Source of the DNA: Finegoldia magna
Lineage (GTDB): Bacteria > Bacillota > Clostridia > Tissierellales > Peptoniphilaceae
Reading direction: 5' to 3'
Assembly (NCBI RefSeq): GCF_018371055.1
Contig: NZ_JAGYZD010000046.1
Coordinates: 1 to 9,606, forward strand
DNA: 9,606 nt
The notes under the pieces are model-generated. The model saw nothing but the letters and a program-made list of their open reading frames with translations, searched no databases and was not told where the DNA came from. Made by a program: the position numbers and the translations under genes. Below, piece by piece: positions 1-6,542 of this stretch (positions are counted from its first letter, which is position 1; each line of letters begins with the position of its first letter).

Positions 1-2952
1 TTGCAAATGGTCTATTACGATGTCTTTTTGTTGTGAAATGTACACTATATAGAATGGATGAAGTCGATTTTTTTGATCGATATTTATGCTGTCTTTGCGG
101 TTTTTGAGTACAAATATTACTCCTTCTGGACAATCTTGTTGCGATTGGACTATGGTGTTCATCCCAAGTGGAGCTTTTTTTATGTCGGGATTGTTTTTGA
201 TATAATCCAATAAATCAAACTTGTATTCGTTCAATCCCAAGTCCATTATGGATATTCCTGTGTCCATTTCTTCAATATCTACGACTTCTTCTTGTAGCTT
301 TTTGAGTTGTTTTTTCCTGTATTCAAGGTCTAGTTTTTGTTCATTGCTTAGAACATTGTCATCACCTGTTGCGGTCATGTCAACTATTTTCATTCTAGTT
401 TCGACCCTTGCTTTTAGGTTAATGTATTCGTCCAGTGTCAAATCAGGCCAGAAGTTCACCAATTGTACGCATTTGTTTTTGGATCCAATACGATCAATTC
501 TTCCGAATCTTTGTATTATTCTTACAGGATTCCAGTGTATGTCGTAGTTAATTAGATAGTCGCAGTCTTGTAGGTTTTGTCCTTCTGATATGCAGTCTGT
601 TGCTATAAGTATGTCTATTTCTTCTTCTTGTTCAGGCATTATTAAGTTTTTGTCTTTAGAATTTGGTGAAAATAGTGTAAGTACGGTGTTTAAATCTGTA
701 CCAATGTTTTTTATTGTTGTTTTACTATCCGCTGATCCTGTTACTATTGCTGTATTAAGGTTGTACTTGTCCTTTACATATTTGCTGACATTTTCATACA
801 AGTATTTTGCGGTGTCTGCAAATGCCGTAAATATAAGTATCTTTTTGTTTCCTGGGTTCAATGGATGAAGCTGTTTTTCATCGATTATTTGTAGGAGCGT
901 TTTTAGTTTAAGGTCATACTCACTTGTTATGTCCGCTACGTTGATGGCTATTAGTTCTAGTATTTCCTTGTCTAATTCTAGTTCTCTTCTCCAGGATTTG
1001 TAATCCATATCTGCGATGTCGATTTGAACTTTTTTTCCAATTGTAAATGTTTCTTCTGTTTCGTCAATTTCATCGTCTATATTAGAAAAATCTTCAAGTT
1101 CTATGTTGGAACTTTTATTTGTTTTTTCATAGTTTTCTATTTCTTGTATTGTAGAGTTAATTGTTGATAGTATGCGGTCAATCGTCAATTTGAATGCATG
1201 AACTGAACTTTCCATTCTTTTCATTAGATTAATAGACATTAATCTTCTGATACCTTTTTCACGTCCAGATTGTGTTAGTTTTCCACTTTTGGAACTGGAA
1301 TCATACTGGTCAGTGTATTTGGATAGTTTACTGCTCAATATATAATCAGTAGGTGTGTATATGCAGAGGTTGAGACTATTCAATTGGTCAAAAATATCAT
1401 TATAAGTCACTGCGCTTTCAAGGTCTGTAAGTCCTGGCCTTTTTGAAATCGGTACGTTTCTTATTGGAAATGATCCTATTTGTGATGTATCGTAATATTT
1501 TTGAATGTGTTTTCTGGAGCGGGCTATGGTTACGCTGTCTAGTAATTCGAAAAAATCACTGTCTAGTGTATCTAGCAGATGTTGCGTGGTTCTATCTTCT
1601 GCTTCTAATTTCGTCCAGCTATTGAAAGCTTTTTGTGATTGTTTGAATATTTCATTGATGTTTTTGTTGGTGTTGAGCTTATTGTCAAGAAGTTCGTTGT
1701 TACCTTCATATGCTAATGCTAATTGATTTTTCAAGTCTGTAAATTTGTTGTTTACAGGTGTTGCTGACAACATTAGTACTTTTGTTTTGACGCCTGTTCT
1801 TATGACTTTATTCAATAGTCTGAGGTATCTGTTTTCTTTTTCAGAATCAACTAATTTCCCTCCGTTACGAAAATTATGTGATTCATCTATTACAACTAAG
1901 TCGTAATTTCCCCAATTAATTCTGTCGAGATCTATTCCGTTAGACTCTCCTTTTTCTCTGCTTAAATCTGTGTGAAATAGCACGTCATATCTCATGCGGT
2001 CTTCTGCGAGTGGGTTGTTTAGATAATTTGCTTTGTATGTATTCCAATTATCTTTTAGTTTTTTAGGGCACAATACAAGTACCGACTTGTTTCTATTTTC
2101 GTAATATTTAATTACTGCTAGTGCGGTGAATGTTTTTCCTAGACCAACAGAATCCGCTAGTATGCATCCGTTATATTTTTCTAGTTTGTTTATTATGGCT
2201 ACGGTTGCATCTTCTTGATAATTAAACAACATATTCCATACTTTGCTGTCCTTGTAGCCTGTTGATTCGTTTGGTAATTCATCTTCTGATACATCTTGTA
2301 AAAATTCTTTGAATATGTTGTACAATGTTACAAAATACATATATTCAGGATTATTATCCTTGTATACGGTACTTATGCTTTCTATTATTAAATCGGTAAC
2401 ATCTTCTAACTTTTCCTTATCGTTCCAAAGTCTTTCAAATTGATCATAATACCTCTGACTTACTGGCATTTTGACTTTATTGATAAGAAAATAATCGTTA
2501 TTTCCATCTTCAAGTCCCAAATCAGCAGTTGTGAAGCTATTTATTGGAGAATATGAAATATCATCTAAGTTCAAGAAGCCCGGCATGTTTTTATGAGTTG
2601 TGTTTGATTTGAATTTGGCTTTTCTTCTAATCCAATCTGCACATTCTTTGGCTATGGATTTTTGTGTCATTTCGTTTCTAAGTTTTATTTCAAATTCAGT
2701 TCCGAATATTTCCTGCTCTCTTACACTTTTGAAAATGTCATACTCAGCGCTTTCTTTTTTCAAGTCATCCGCAATAAAAGTTGGAGATGTAAAAATAAAT
2801 TTGAATTCGTCAATATTTTCCAACTCTTTTTTTAGTTGGTCATAAGTATAAATAGAAAAACTTGCCGCTGCTATGGAAATAATGCTTCCTTCACGTATTT
2901 CACTGACTAAATCTTCTTTTAATGTTCTACTTTCATTATCAATTGTTTCCAT
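1..2952 (-). CDS. SNF2-type SF2 helicase with degenerate PLD-like N-terminal domain (partial, C-terminus off the left edge)
   Basis: An uninterrupted minus-strand frame runs from ATG at 2952 to the left edge: 984 residues, with no stop reached. GAGGGAG sits just upstream of the ATG. The helicase core is plain: Walker A in ADSVGLGKT (residues 266-274), DESH box (356-359), LSATP motif III (395-399), a second RecA-like domain starting near residue 700 (KKILIFTAF), and motif VI QRFGRIDRIG (814-823). A long insert between the two lobes contains an acidic patch near residues 615-632. The first ~200 residues (SIAAASFSIYTYDQL, then INSFTTADLGL) resemble the PLD-like domain found ahead of such helicases, but I see no HxKxxxxD catalytic motif, so it is probably non-nucleolytic. 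ATP-dependent DNA translocation or remodelling is inferred from the family. Related large helicases often sit in restriction/defence loci; the downstream partners lie outside this window. The coding strand is A/C-rich. Confidence 0.9.
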   Translation of the reverse strand, partial: METIDNESRTLKEDLVSEIREGSIISIAAASFSIYTYDQLKKELENIDEFKFIFTSPTFIADDLKKESAEYDIFKSVREQEIFGTEFEIKLRNEMTQKSIAKECADWIRRKAKFKSNTTHKNMPGFLNLDDISYSPINSFTTADLGLEDGNNDYFLINKVKMPVSQRYYDQFERLWNDKEKLEDVTDLIIESISTVYKDNNPEYMYFVTLYNIFKEFLQDVSEDELPNESTGYKDSKVWNMLFNYQEDATVAIINKLEKYNGCILADSVGLGKTFTALAVIKYYENRNKSVLVLCPKKLKDNWNTYKANYLNNPLAEDRMRYDVLFHTDLSREKGESNGIDLDRINWGNYDLVVIDESHNFRNGGKLVDSEKENRYLRLLNKVIRTGVKTKVLMLSATPVNNKFTDLKNQLALAYEGNNELLDNKLNTNKNINEIFKQSQKAFNSWTKLEAEDRTTQHLLDTLDSDFFELLDSVTIARSRKHIQKYYDTSQIGSFPIRNVPISKRPGLTDLESAVTYNDIFDQLNSLNLCIYTPTDYILSSKLSKYTDQYDSSSKSGKLTQSGREKGIRRLMSINLMKRMESSVHAFKLTIDRILSTINSTIQEIENYEKTNKSSNIELEDFSNIDDEIDETEETFTIGKKVQIDIADMDYKSWRRELELDKEILELIAINVADITSEYDLKLKTLLQIIDEKQLHPLNPGNKKILIFTAFADTAKYLYENVSKYVKDKYNLNTAIVTGSADSKTTIKNIGTDLNTVLTLFSPNSKDKNLIMPEQEEEIDILIATDCISEGQNLQDCDYLINYDIHWNPVRIIQRFGRIDRIGSKNKCVQLVNFWPDLTLDEYINLKARVETRMKIVDMTATGDDNVLSNEQKLDLEYRKKQLKKLQEEVVDIEEMDTGISIMDLGLNEYKFDLLDYIKNNPDIKKAPLGMNTIVQSQQDCPEGVIFVLKNRKDSINIDQKNRLHPFYIVYISQQKDIVIDHLQ

Positions 2953-2991
2953 AATCTCCCTCTTATTTTGGTTTCTATGTAAATTAATTTT

Positions 2992-3018
2992 ATTATAGCT
3001 AATATTTTCATTATAGCA
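2992..3018 (-). promoter_or_regulatory. Promoter region of the helicase gene (two -10-like boxes)
   Basis: Read on the minus strand, an extended -10 element TGCTATAAT occupies 3018-3010, and a second GCTATAAT follows with its TATAAT at 2997-2992. Neither has a good TTGACA-like box 17 bases upstream; the extended TGn motif of the first can compensate. Initiation from the first would give a leader of about 50 nt before the ATG at 2952. Which box is used cannot be decided from sequence. Confidence 0.5.
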
Positions 3019-3167
3019 TGAAAAATGATTAATATCGAAGGTTTGTTTGGTATTTTCAACTGTTTTTTCGTTGTTTCAAAAACAAAATCAACGTATCTGT
3101 AGCCACAACTGTCAACCAACTATCTTTTTAGAAGAAATGATTTTAATGTTTATTTCATAATTTCATC

Positions 3168-3196
3168 TTGACGAATGACACCATGTCACATATAAT
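3168..3196 (+). promoter_or_regulatory. Sigma-A-type promoter of the TetR operon
   Basis: TTGACG (3168-3173) and TATAAT (3191-3196) are separated by exactly 17 bases, close to the consensus. Transcription should start near 3203, leaving a leader of about 35 nt before the ATG at 3238. The spacer and the start site are each covered by a palindrome, so a bound repressor would block RNA polymerase directly. Confidence 0.8.
3176..3188. promoter_or_regulatory. Operator 1, palindrome within the promoter spacer
   Basis: TGACACCATGTCA is a perfect inverted repeat with 5-base arms (TGACA/TGTCA) around 3 bases, lying between the -35 and -10 boxes. The same arms recur at 3203-3217, so this is a repeated site and not a chance palindrome. 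It is the likely binding site of the TetR-type protein encoded just downstream; that assignment is inference. Confidence 0.7.
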
Positions 3197-3202
3197 TTAA
3201 TT

Positions 3203-3217
3203 ATGACAGTATGTCAT
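3203..3217. promoter_or_regulatory. Operator 2, palindrome at the predicted transcription start
   Basis: ATGACAGTATGTCAT is a perfect inverted repeat with 6-base arms around 3 bases. Its centre is 28 bp from the centre of operator 1, a little under three helical turns. It covers the expected +1 region of the 3168-3196 promoter. The pair suggests two repressor dimers and autoregulation. Confidence 0.75.
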
Positions 3218-3224
3218 TTTAATT

Positions 3225-3232
3225 GAGGGGTG
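3225..3232 (+). promoter_or_regulatory. Ribosome binding site fixing the TetR start at 3238
   Basis: GAGGGGTG lies 5 bases before ATG 3238. An in-frame TTG at 3223 would extend the protein by five residues, but it precedes this Shine-Dalgarno sequence and has none of its own, so the ATG is preferred. Confidence 0.75.
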
Positions 3233-3237
3233 ATTAT

Positions 3238-3816
3238 ATGCCGAAGCAAACTTTTTATAATTTGAGTGAAGAAAAGAGAAATTTGATTGATGAGGTTTTA
3301 AAGAATGAATTTTCTAAGAAGCCTTTCAAGGATTGTAATGTAAAAAATATTGTGGAGAGGTTGTCGATTGCGCGCGGTAGTTTCTACCAATATTTTGAGG
3401 ATTTGAAGGATTGCTACTTCTACATTCTTGACAAGGAAACTAAGGATGTTCATTTGCTTTTTATGTCTGTGTTGAGAAATAACAACAACGATGTGTCGAG
3501 GGCGTTGGATGTGTTTGGCGATGAGGTGTGCAATCTGATTTTTGAAGATGGCGAGTATAATTTGTACAAGTTTAGGTATTTGTATTGGAATAGCGAGTTG
3601 GAAGATGGTTGGAAGGCTACGAAGAAGGAATATTACGAGATTTTCCACGATAATTCTGATGGTATGAAGTTGGAGCTTGTGTATTTTATGAAGGCTATTG
3701 TTCACAGTTTGATTGAGAGAATTTTCAAGGAGAATTGGTCTAGGGATGTTTTTCTAAAAAAATACAAGCTTCATATTAATTGGTTGAAAAAAGGGGTGGA
3801 AGATGAAGATTTTTGA
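3238..3816 (+). CDS. TetR/AcrR-family transcriptional regulator
   Basis: This 192-residue protein has the size and layout of a one-domain-plus-ligand-pocket TetR repressor. The N-terminal helix-turn-helix lies at about residues 35-54, with the typical ending RGSFYQYF, followed by DLKDCYFYIL leading into the helical effector domain. The C-terminal domain is rich in aromatic residues and shows no recognisable ligand signature. The gene is preceded by a consensus promoter with two matching palindromes, which points to autorepression. Its last 14 bases overlap the start of the next gene, a membrane protein, so the two are almost certainly co-transcribed and translationally coupled; the membrane protein is the likely regulated target. 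The inducer is unknown. Start at ATG 3238 was chosen because of the GAGGGGTG site at 3225-3232. Confidence 0.9.
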   Translation: MPKQTFYNLSEEKRNLIDEVLKNEFSKKPFKDCNVKNIVERLSIARGSFYQYFEDLKDCYFYILDKETKDVHLLFMSVLRNNNNDVSRALDVFGDEVCNLIFEDGEYNLYKFRYLYWNSELEDGWKATKKEYYEIFHDNSDGMKLELVYFMKAIVHSLIERIFKENWSRDVFLKKYKLHINWLKKGVEDEDF

Positions 3817-4858
3817 GAGTTTATTTGATGTAATTTATTTGTCGGTTTTGGTGGCTCTTGGTGTTAGATTGTTGTTGGAGAAAAACAAGGGTGCGAAGTT
3901 GTTCGGTGTTATGACGATGGTGCTTGGTTTTGGTGATGGTTTTCATTTACTTCCAAGGGTGATTGCGCATCTGAGTCCTGGAGGTTTCGAGGCTCATGCA
4001 GCAGCTTTGTCGTGGGGTCAATTTGTGACTAGCATTACAATGACAATTTTCTACGTAATTTATTATCATTATTATCGCAATCAAAGTAATGATACGGACA
4101 ATACGAAAAAATGGATTATTTATGGTTTGGCGGCTTTGAGGATTATTCTTGTGTTATTGCCACAAAATAATTGGGGAAGTAGTGATAGCAATTATATGTT
4201 CGGAATTTATAGGAATATTCCTTTCTTGATTATGGGAATTCTGTTGATTATGTGGTCATACAAGAAGAAAGATATGCCTGCGTTTAAGCACATGTGGATT
4301 TTGATTTTGTTGTCATTCTTATTCTACGTTCCTGTTGTTTTATTCAGCGATAAAGTTCCTGCAATTGGAGCTTTAATGATGCCTAAAACTGTGGCATATT
4401 TCTTGATTGTGTGGTTTGGTTTCAAACATTTTGTGAGTGAATTTGGCGTTAATAATTTGTTTGCAAATTCTATTACGCTTTTGATTATGGGACTTATAGG
4501 TGGTGTGTTCTATCGTGAATTCACGAAATTCTACGGTTTTAGCGATGTAACTCATCTTGGCAAAATCCACGTTCACACTTTGGTTCTTGGATTTGTCGTT
4601 AGTTTGTTGATGTATTTATTGGCAAAGGATATGAACGATGTAAAATCACTGAAGAAACCGTATGCGATCTATCTTACAGGTTTTACGTTCACAATCGTAA
4701 ATATGGTTGTGATTGGAATTTACGAAGTGGTTCGTGAGGGAACGGATGTGATTGTTCGTGCGGCAATTGATGGAACTTCTGGCATAGGTCACATTATTCT
4801 AGGCGTTGGATTTGTGTGGATGTTTGTGAAATTATATAATTTGAAAATAGCAGAGTAA
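3803..4858 (+). CDS. Polytopic membrane protein, uncharacterised N-terminal domain joined to a DUF2871-like C-terminal domain
   Basis: This 351-residue, very hydrophobic protein has about 10-11 predicted membrane segments. Residues 1-210 form an uncharacterised membrane domain with a conserved-looking GFGDGFHLLPR stretch (43-52) and histidines at 48 and 65. Residues about 219-346 resemble DUF2871, with GLIGGVFYREFTKF (230-243), a HVHT motif (256-259), and GHIILG (329-334). From memory, proteins with DUF2871 are usually short, so the two-part architecture looks like a fusion. The intramembrane histidines suggest metal or haem contact, but that is speculation. The gene starts inside the end of the TetR gene, with AAGGGGTGGA (3791-3800) as ribosome binding site, and is followed by a terminator at 4865. 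The function is unknown; co-expression with a TetR repressor suggests an inducible transport, sensing or stress role. Confidence 0.85.
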   Translation: MKIFESLFDVIYLSVLVALGVRLLLEKNKGAKLFGVMTMVLGFGDGFHLLPRVIAHLSPGGFEAHAAALSWGQFVTSITMTIFYVIYYHYYRNQSNDTDNTKKWIIYGLAALRIILVLLPQNNWGSSDSNYMFGIYRNIPFLIMGILLIMWSYKKKDMPAFKHMWILILLSFLFYVPVVLFSDKVPAIGALMMPKTVAYFLIVWFGFKHFVSEFGVNNLFANSITLLIMGLIGGVFYREFTKFYGFSDVTHLGKIHVHTLVLGFVVSLLMYLLAKDMNDVKSLKKPYAIYLTGFTFTIVNMVVIGIYEVVREGTDVIVRAAIDGTSGIGHIILGVGFVWMFVKLYNLKIAE

Positions 4859-4864
4859 TTATGG

Positions 4865-4891
4865 GAGTAGCTTATGTGAGCTACTCTTTTT
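4865..4891 (+). terminator. Rho-independent terminator of the TetR/membrane-protein operon
   Basis: Perfect 8-bp stem GAGTAGCT/AGCTACTC with a 6-base loop, followed directly by five T. It begins 6 bases after the membrane protein's stop codon. Confidence 0.9.
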
Positions 4892-4953
4892 GTGTTTTGT
4901 GGACTTTGTTTGGGTATATATGTAATGGAAGTATTGTAAATATCTAAGTTAAC

Positions 4954-4963
4954 AAAAGGAGGA
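4954..4963 (+). promoter_or_regulatory. Strong ribosome binding site of the dehydrogenase gene
   Basis: AAAAGGAGGA is a near-perfect Shine-Dalgarno sequence 4 bases before ATG 4968. It implies high translation and fixes the start. The preceding 60 bases must hold the promoter, because a terminator precedes them; TATGTAAT-like sequence near 4919-4925 is a weak -10 candidate with no convincing -35 box. Confidence 0.8.
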
Positions 4964-4967
4964 TTTT

Positions 4968-5933
4968 ATGGCGAAGAATTTTGAAAAGGCCTGTGTAATT
5001 GGCGGTGGCGTGATTGGTTCATCGTTTACTTTGCTTTTTGCTATGGGCAAGATGGATGTTAAAAGTTACAACAGAAGTTTGGAAAGTGAAGCAAAGACTA
5101 AGAAGATTATAGAAAAATACATGGACGAGTTGATTGAGAAGAAGGTCGTTGCGGAAGATAAGGAAACGATTTTATCAAGAATCAGCTATACTACGAACGA
5201 ACAAGAAGCGATTGAATTTGCAGATATTGTGGAAGAGTGTATTCCAGAAAATTACGATGTTAAAAAAGAATTCGTGAAGGTTTTTGAAAAATACGCAAAG
5301 CCTGACGCTGTTTTGTGTTCAGCAACATCGGGACTACTAGTCACTAAAATCGCAGAAGATGCTGAGGGTCCCGAAAGAATTTTCGGAGCGCACCCTTACA
5401 ACCCACCTCATTTGATTCCACTGATTGAGATTTCACAAGGAGAAAAATCAGACCCAGAAACTGCGAACGCTCTTCGTGAATTATTCACTAGATTGGGTAA
5501 GAAACCTATTATCATCAGAAATGAAGTTCCAGGTTTTATAGCAAACAGGCTTCAAGCCGTGGTGCTTCGTGAAATGATGGATTTGGTGGACAAAGGTGTC
5601 GTTAGCATGGAAGATTGCGAAACTGCGTTGACATTTGGCCCTGCAATTAGATGGGCAATTATGGGTCCTGGACAAATATTTGAACTTGGTGGCGGTGAAC
5701 ACGGACTTCAAGGTTTACTCGACCATATCGGCCCTTCGATGGAAACTTGGCTAGAAGATGCTGCTACATGGACGAAATTCACAGACGAAATCAAGAAGAA
5801 AACAGTCGACGGAGTTCACGAAGCAATCAAAAACAGACCGGCGAACATCGGCAACACTCATGAAACTCTTGCAAAATACCGTGACGGTATGCTTGTCGAA
5901 ATACTACGACTTCACAAAGATTTTAAAATTTAA
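4968..5933 (+). CDS. 3-hydroxyacyl-CoA dehydrogenase-family oxidoreductase
   Basis: This 321-residue protein is the normal length for a stand-alone two-domain enzyme of this family. The N-terminal Rossmann fold has GGGVIG at 12-17; the catalytic region has H142 in GAHPYNPPHLIPLIE with E154 behaving as the His-Glu pair, and N193 in GFIANRL. The C-terminal helical domain carries FGPAIRWAIMGP (223-234), a pattern I associate with the lambda-crystallin/L-gulonate and carnitine dehydrogenase branch more than with butyrate-type Hbd. It should oxidise a 3-hydroxy acid or its CoA ester in the cytoplasm; the substrate is not decided by sequence. The residue ending beta-2 is N35 followed by R36 (SYNRS), where NAD enzymes usually have Asp, so NADP use is possible. 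It is a monocistronic gene between two terminators, with no other beta-oxidation or carnitine genes beside it. Confidence 0.88.
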   Translation: MAKNFEKACVIGGGVIGSSFTLLFAMGKMDVKSYNRSLESEAKTKKIIEKYMDELIEKKVVAEDKETILSRISYTTNEQEAIEFADIVEECIPENYDVKKEFVKVFEKYAKPDAVLCSATSGLLVTKIAEDAEGPERIFGAHPYNPPHLIPLIEISQGEKSDPETANALRELFTRLGKKPIIIRNEVPGFIANRLQAVVLREMMDLVDKGVVSMEDCETALTFGPAIRWAIMGPGQIFELGGGEHGLQGLLDHIGPSMETWLEDAATWTKFTDEIKKKTVDGVHEAIKNRPANIGNTHETLAKYRDGMLVEILRLHKDFKI

Positions 5934-5945
5934 TGATATAATGTG

Positions 5946-5977
5946 AAAATCTCCCGGATATGTTTCGGGAGATTTTT
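5946..5977. terminator. Terminator after the dehydrogenase, probably bidirectional
   Basis: An 11-bp perfect stem AAAATCTCCCG/CGGGAGATTTT encloses a 9-base loop and is followed by T. The A-tract on one flank and T-tract on the other allow it to stop transcription from both sides: the dehydrogenase on plus, and any leftward reading from the ars operon or the restriction relic on minus. Confidence 0.88.
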
Positions 5978-5982
5978 GGATA

Positions 5983-6360
5983 CTTCTTCAATAGCTTGTT
6001 TCATTGAATATAAGTGAAAAGCCTCATGGTTTCCATACTTATTAAGTTTATCAAACATTCTCAATGTTGTTGGTTTTGGTGTAGCTGTCAATGCAAACAT
6101 AGAAACATTTGACTGCTTACCAGATTTTTTAATTTGATCGATGATGAAGTCATCCTCATCTTAAAATTCATTACCATAAAATGCTAATGATTGGATTACA
6201 GCCTGCATATTCTTGCCAGCTGTAGAAGAATGTGCCTCATCAATAATAACCGCAAAGCTTTTGTTATTTAAGTTCTTAAGCTCATCCACAATGTATAGAA
6301 ATTTTTGAATAGTTGTCGCTACAATCTTGGTATGAACTTCAATGCACTTAAAATAGGCAA
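5983..6360 (-). pseudogene. hsdR: Decayed fragment of a type I restriction enzyme R subunit (HsdR)
   Basis: Minus-strand translation gives KIVATTIQKFLYIVDELKNL, then FAVIIDEAHSSTAG with the DEAH box at 6230-6241, an in-frame TAA at 6163-6161, then SMFALTATPKP (near 6075-6100) and FHLYSMKQAIEE. This order and spacing match the helicase motor core of HsdR, the ATP-dependent translocase and nuclease subunit of type I restriction systems. Only about 120 residues of a protein usually near 1000 remain. The nuclease domain and Walker A are missing, the frame upstream of about 6365 meets a stop, and family similarity ends at about 5983, just before the terminator stem. It is non-functional and a marker of past recombination. 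No hsdM or hsdS is present in the window. Confidence 0.85.
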
Positions 6361-6504
6361 TAATAGTTCTACGGTTTTTCTCACATCACCCTGTGTGTAA
6401 CATAATAAATCATCAATACCTATTATACCATCAACGTGTTTATCTTTAAAAAATCCATTATTTCTAAATGTCTCTGGTACAAAGTCCAACTTTTGGGGGT
6501 CACC
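6322..6504 (-). other. Unrecognised open stretch of about 60 codons next to the hsdR relic
   Basis: The minus-strand frame between stops at 6507 and 6319 is open and reads like real protein: VPETFRNNGFF, DGIIGIDDLLCYTQGD, then TVELLLPIL. It has no convincing start codon or ribosome binding site, and it overlaps the upstream end of the HsdR-like frame in a different phase. I do not recognise the family. It may be a fragment of another decayed gene joined to hsdR by deletion, or chance. The right part overlaps the IS-like end at 6484-6502. Confidence 0.3.
6484..6502. repeat. Solitary IS3-family-like terminal inverted repeat
   Basis: GTCCAACTTTTGGGGGTCA reads on the minus strand as TGACCCCCAAAAGTTGGAC. 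This closely resembles the ends of IS3-family (IS150-group) elements from memory of that family. No partner end and no transposase coding sequence are visible within the window, so it would be a remnant. It sits 40 bp downstream of the acr3 stop codon, at the edge of the ars operon. Confidence 0.5.
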
Positions 6505-6542
6505 TTAATTTTATAGTCGCACTTTTTTCTAATGTCTTAACT

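Noticed and set aside
221..2845. Several plus-strand open frames of 60-108 codons (221-547, 590-868, 1443-1625, 1505-1726, 2600-2845)
   Set aside because: All lie antisense to the continuous 984-codon helicase frame, are Ser/Phe/Leu-rich as expected for the complement, and lack ribosome binding sites.
3073..3100. Weak inverted repeat CGTTG...CAACG in the divergent intergenic region
   Set aside because: Five-base arms with a long A-rich loop and no U-tract; not distinguishable from chance in this composition.
2919..3119. Minus-strand open frame of 66 codons across the helicase start
   Set aside because: It overlaps the helicase start and its promoter, has no Shine-Dalgarno sequence, and its composition looks like translated AT-rich intergenic DNA.
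3298..3705. Minus-strand open frame of 135 codons inside the TetR gene
   Set aside because: It is antisense to a clear TetR protein and consists of low-information Ile/Leu/His runs with no domain.
5481..5946. Open frames at 5481-5711 (minus) and 5758-5946 (plus) in the dehydrogenase gene
   Set aside because: Out-of-phase shadows of the dehydrogenase, without starts or motifs of their own.
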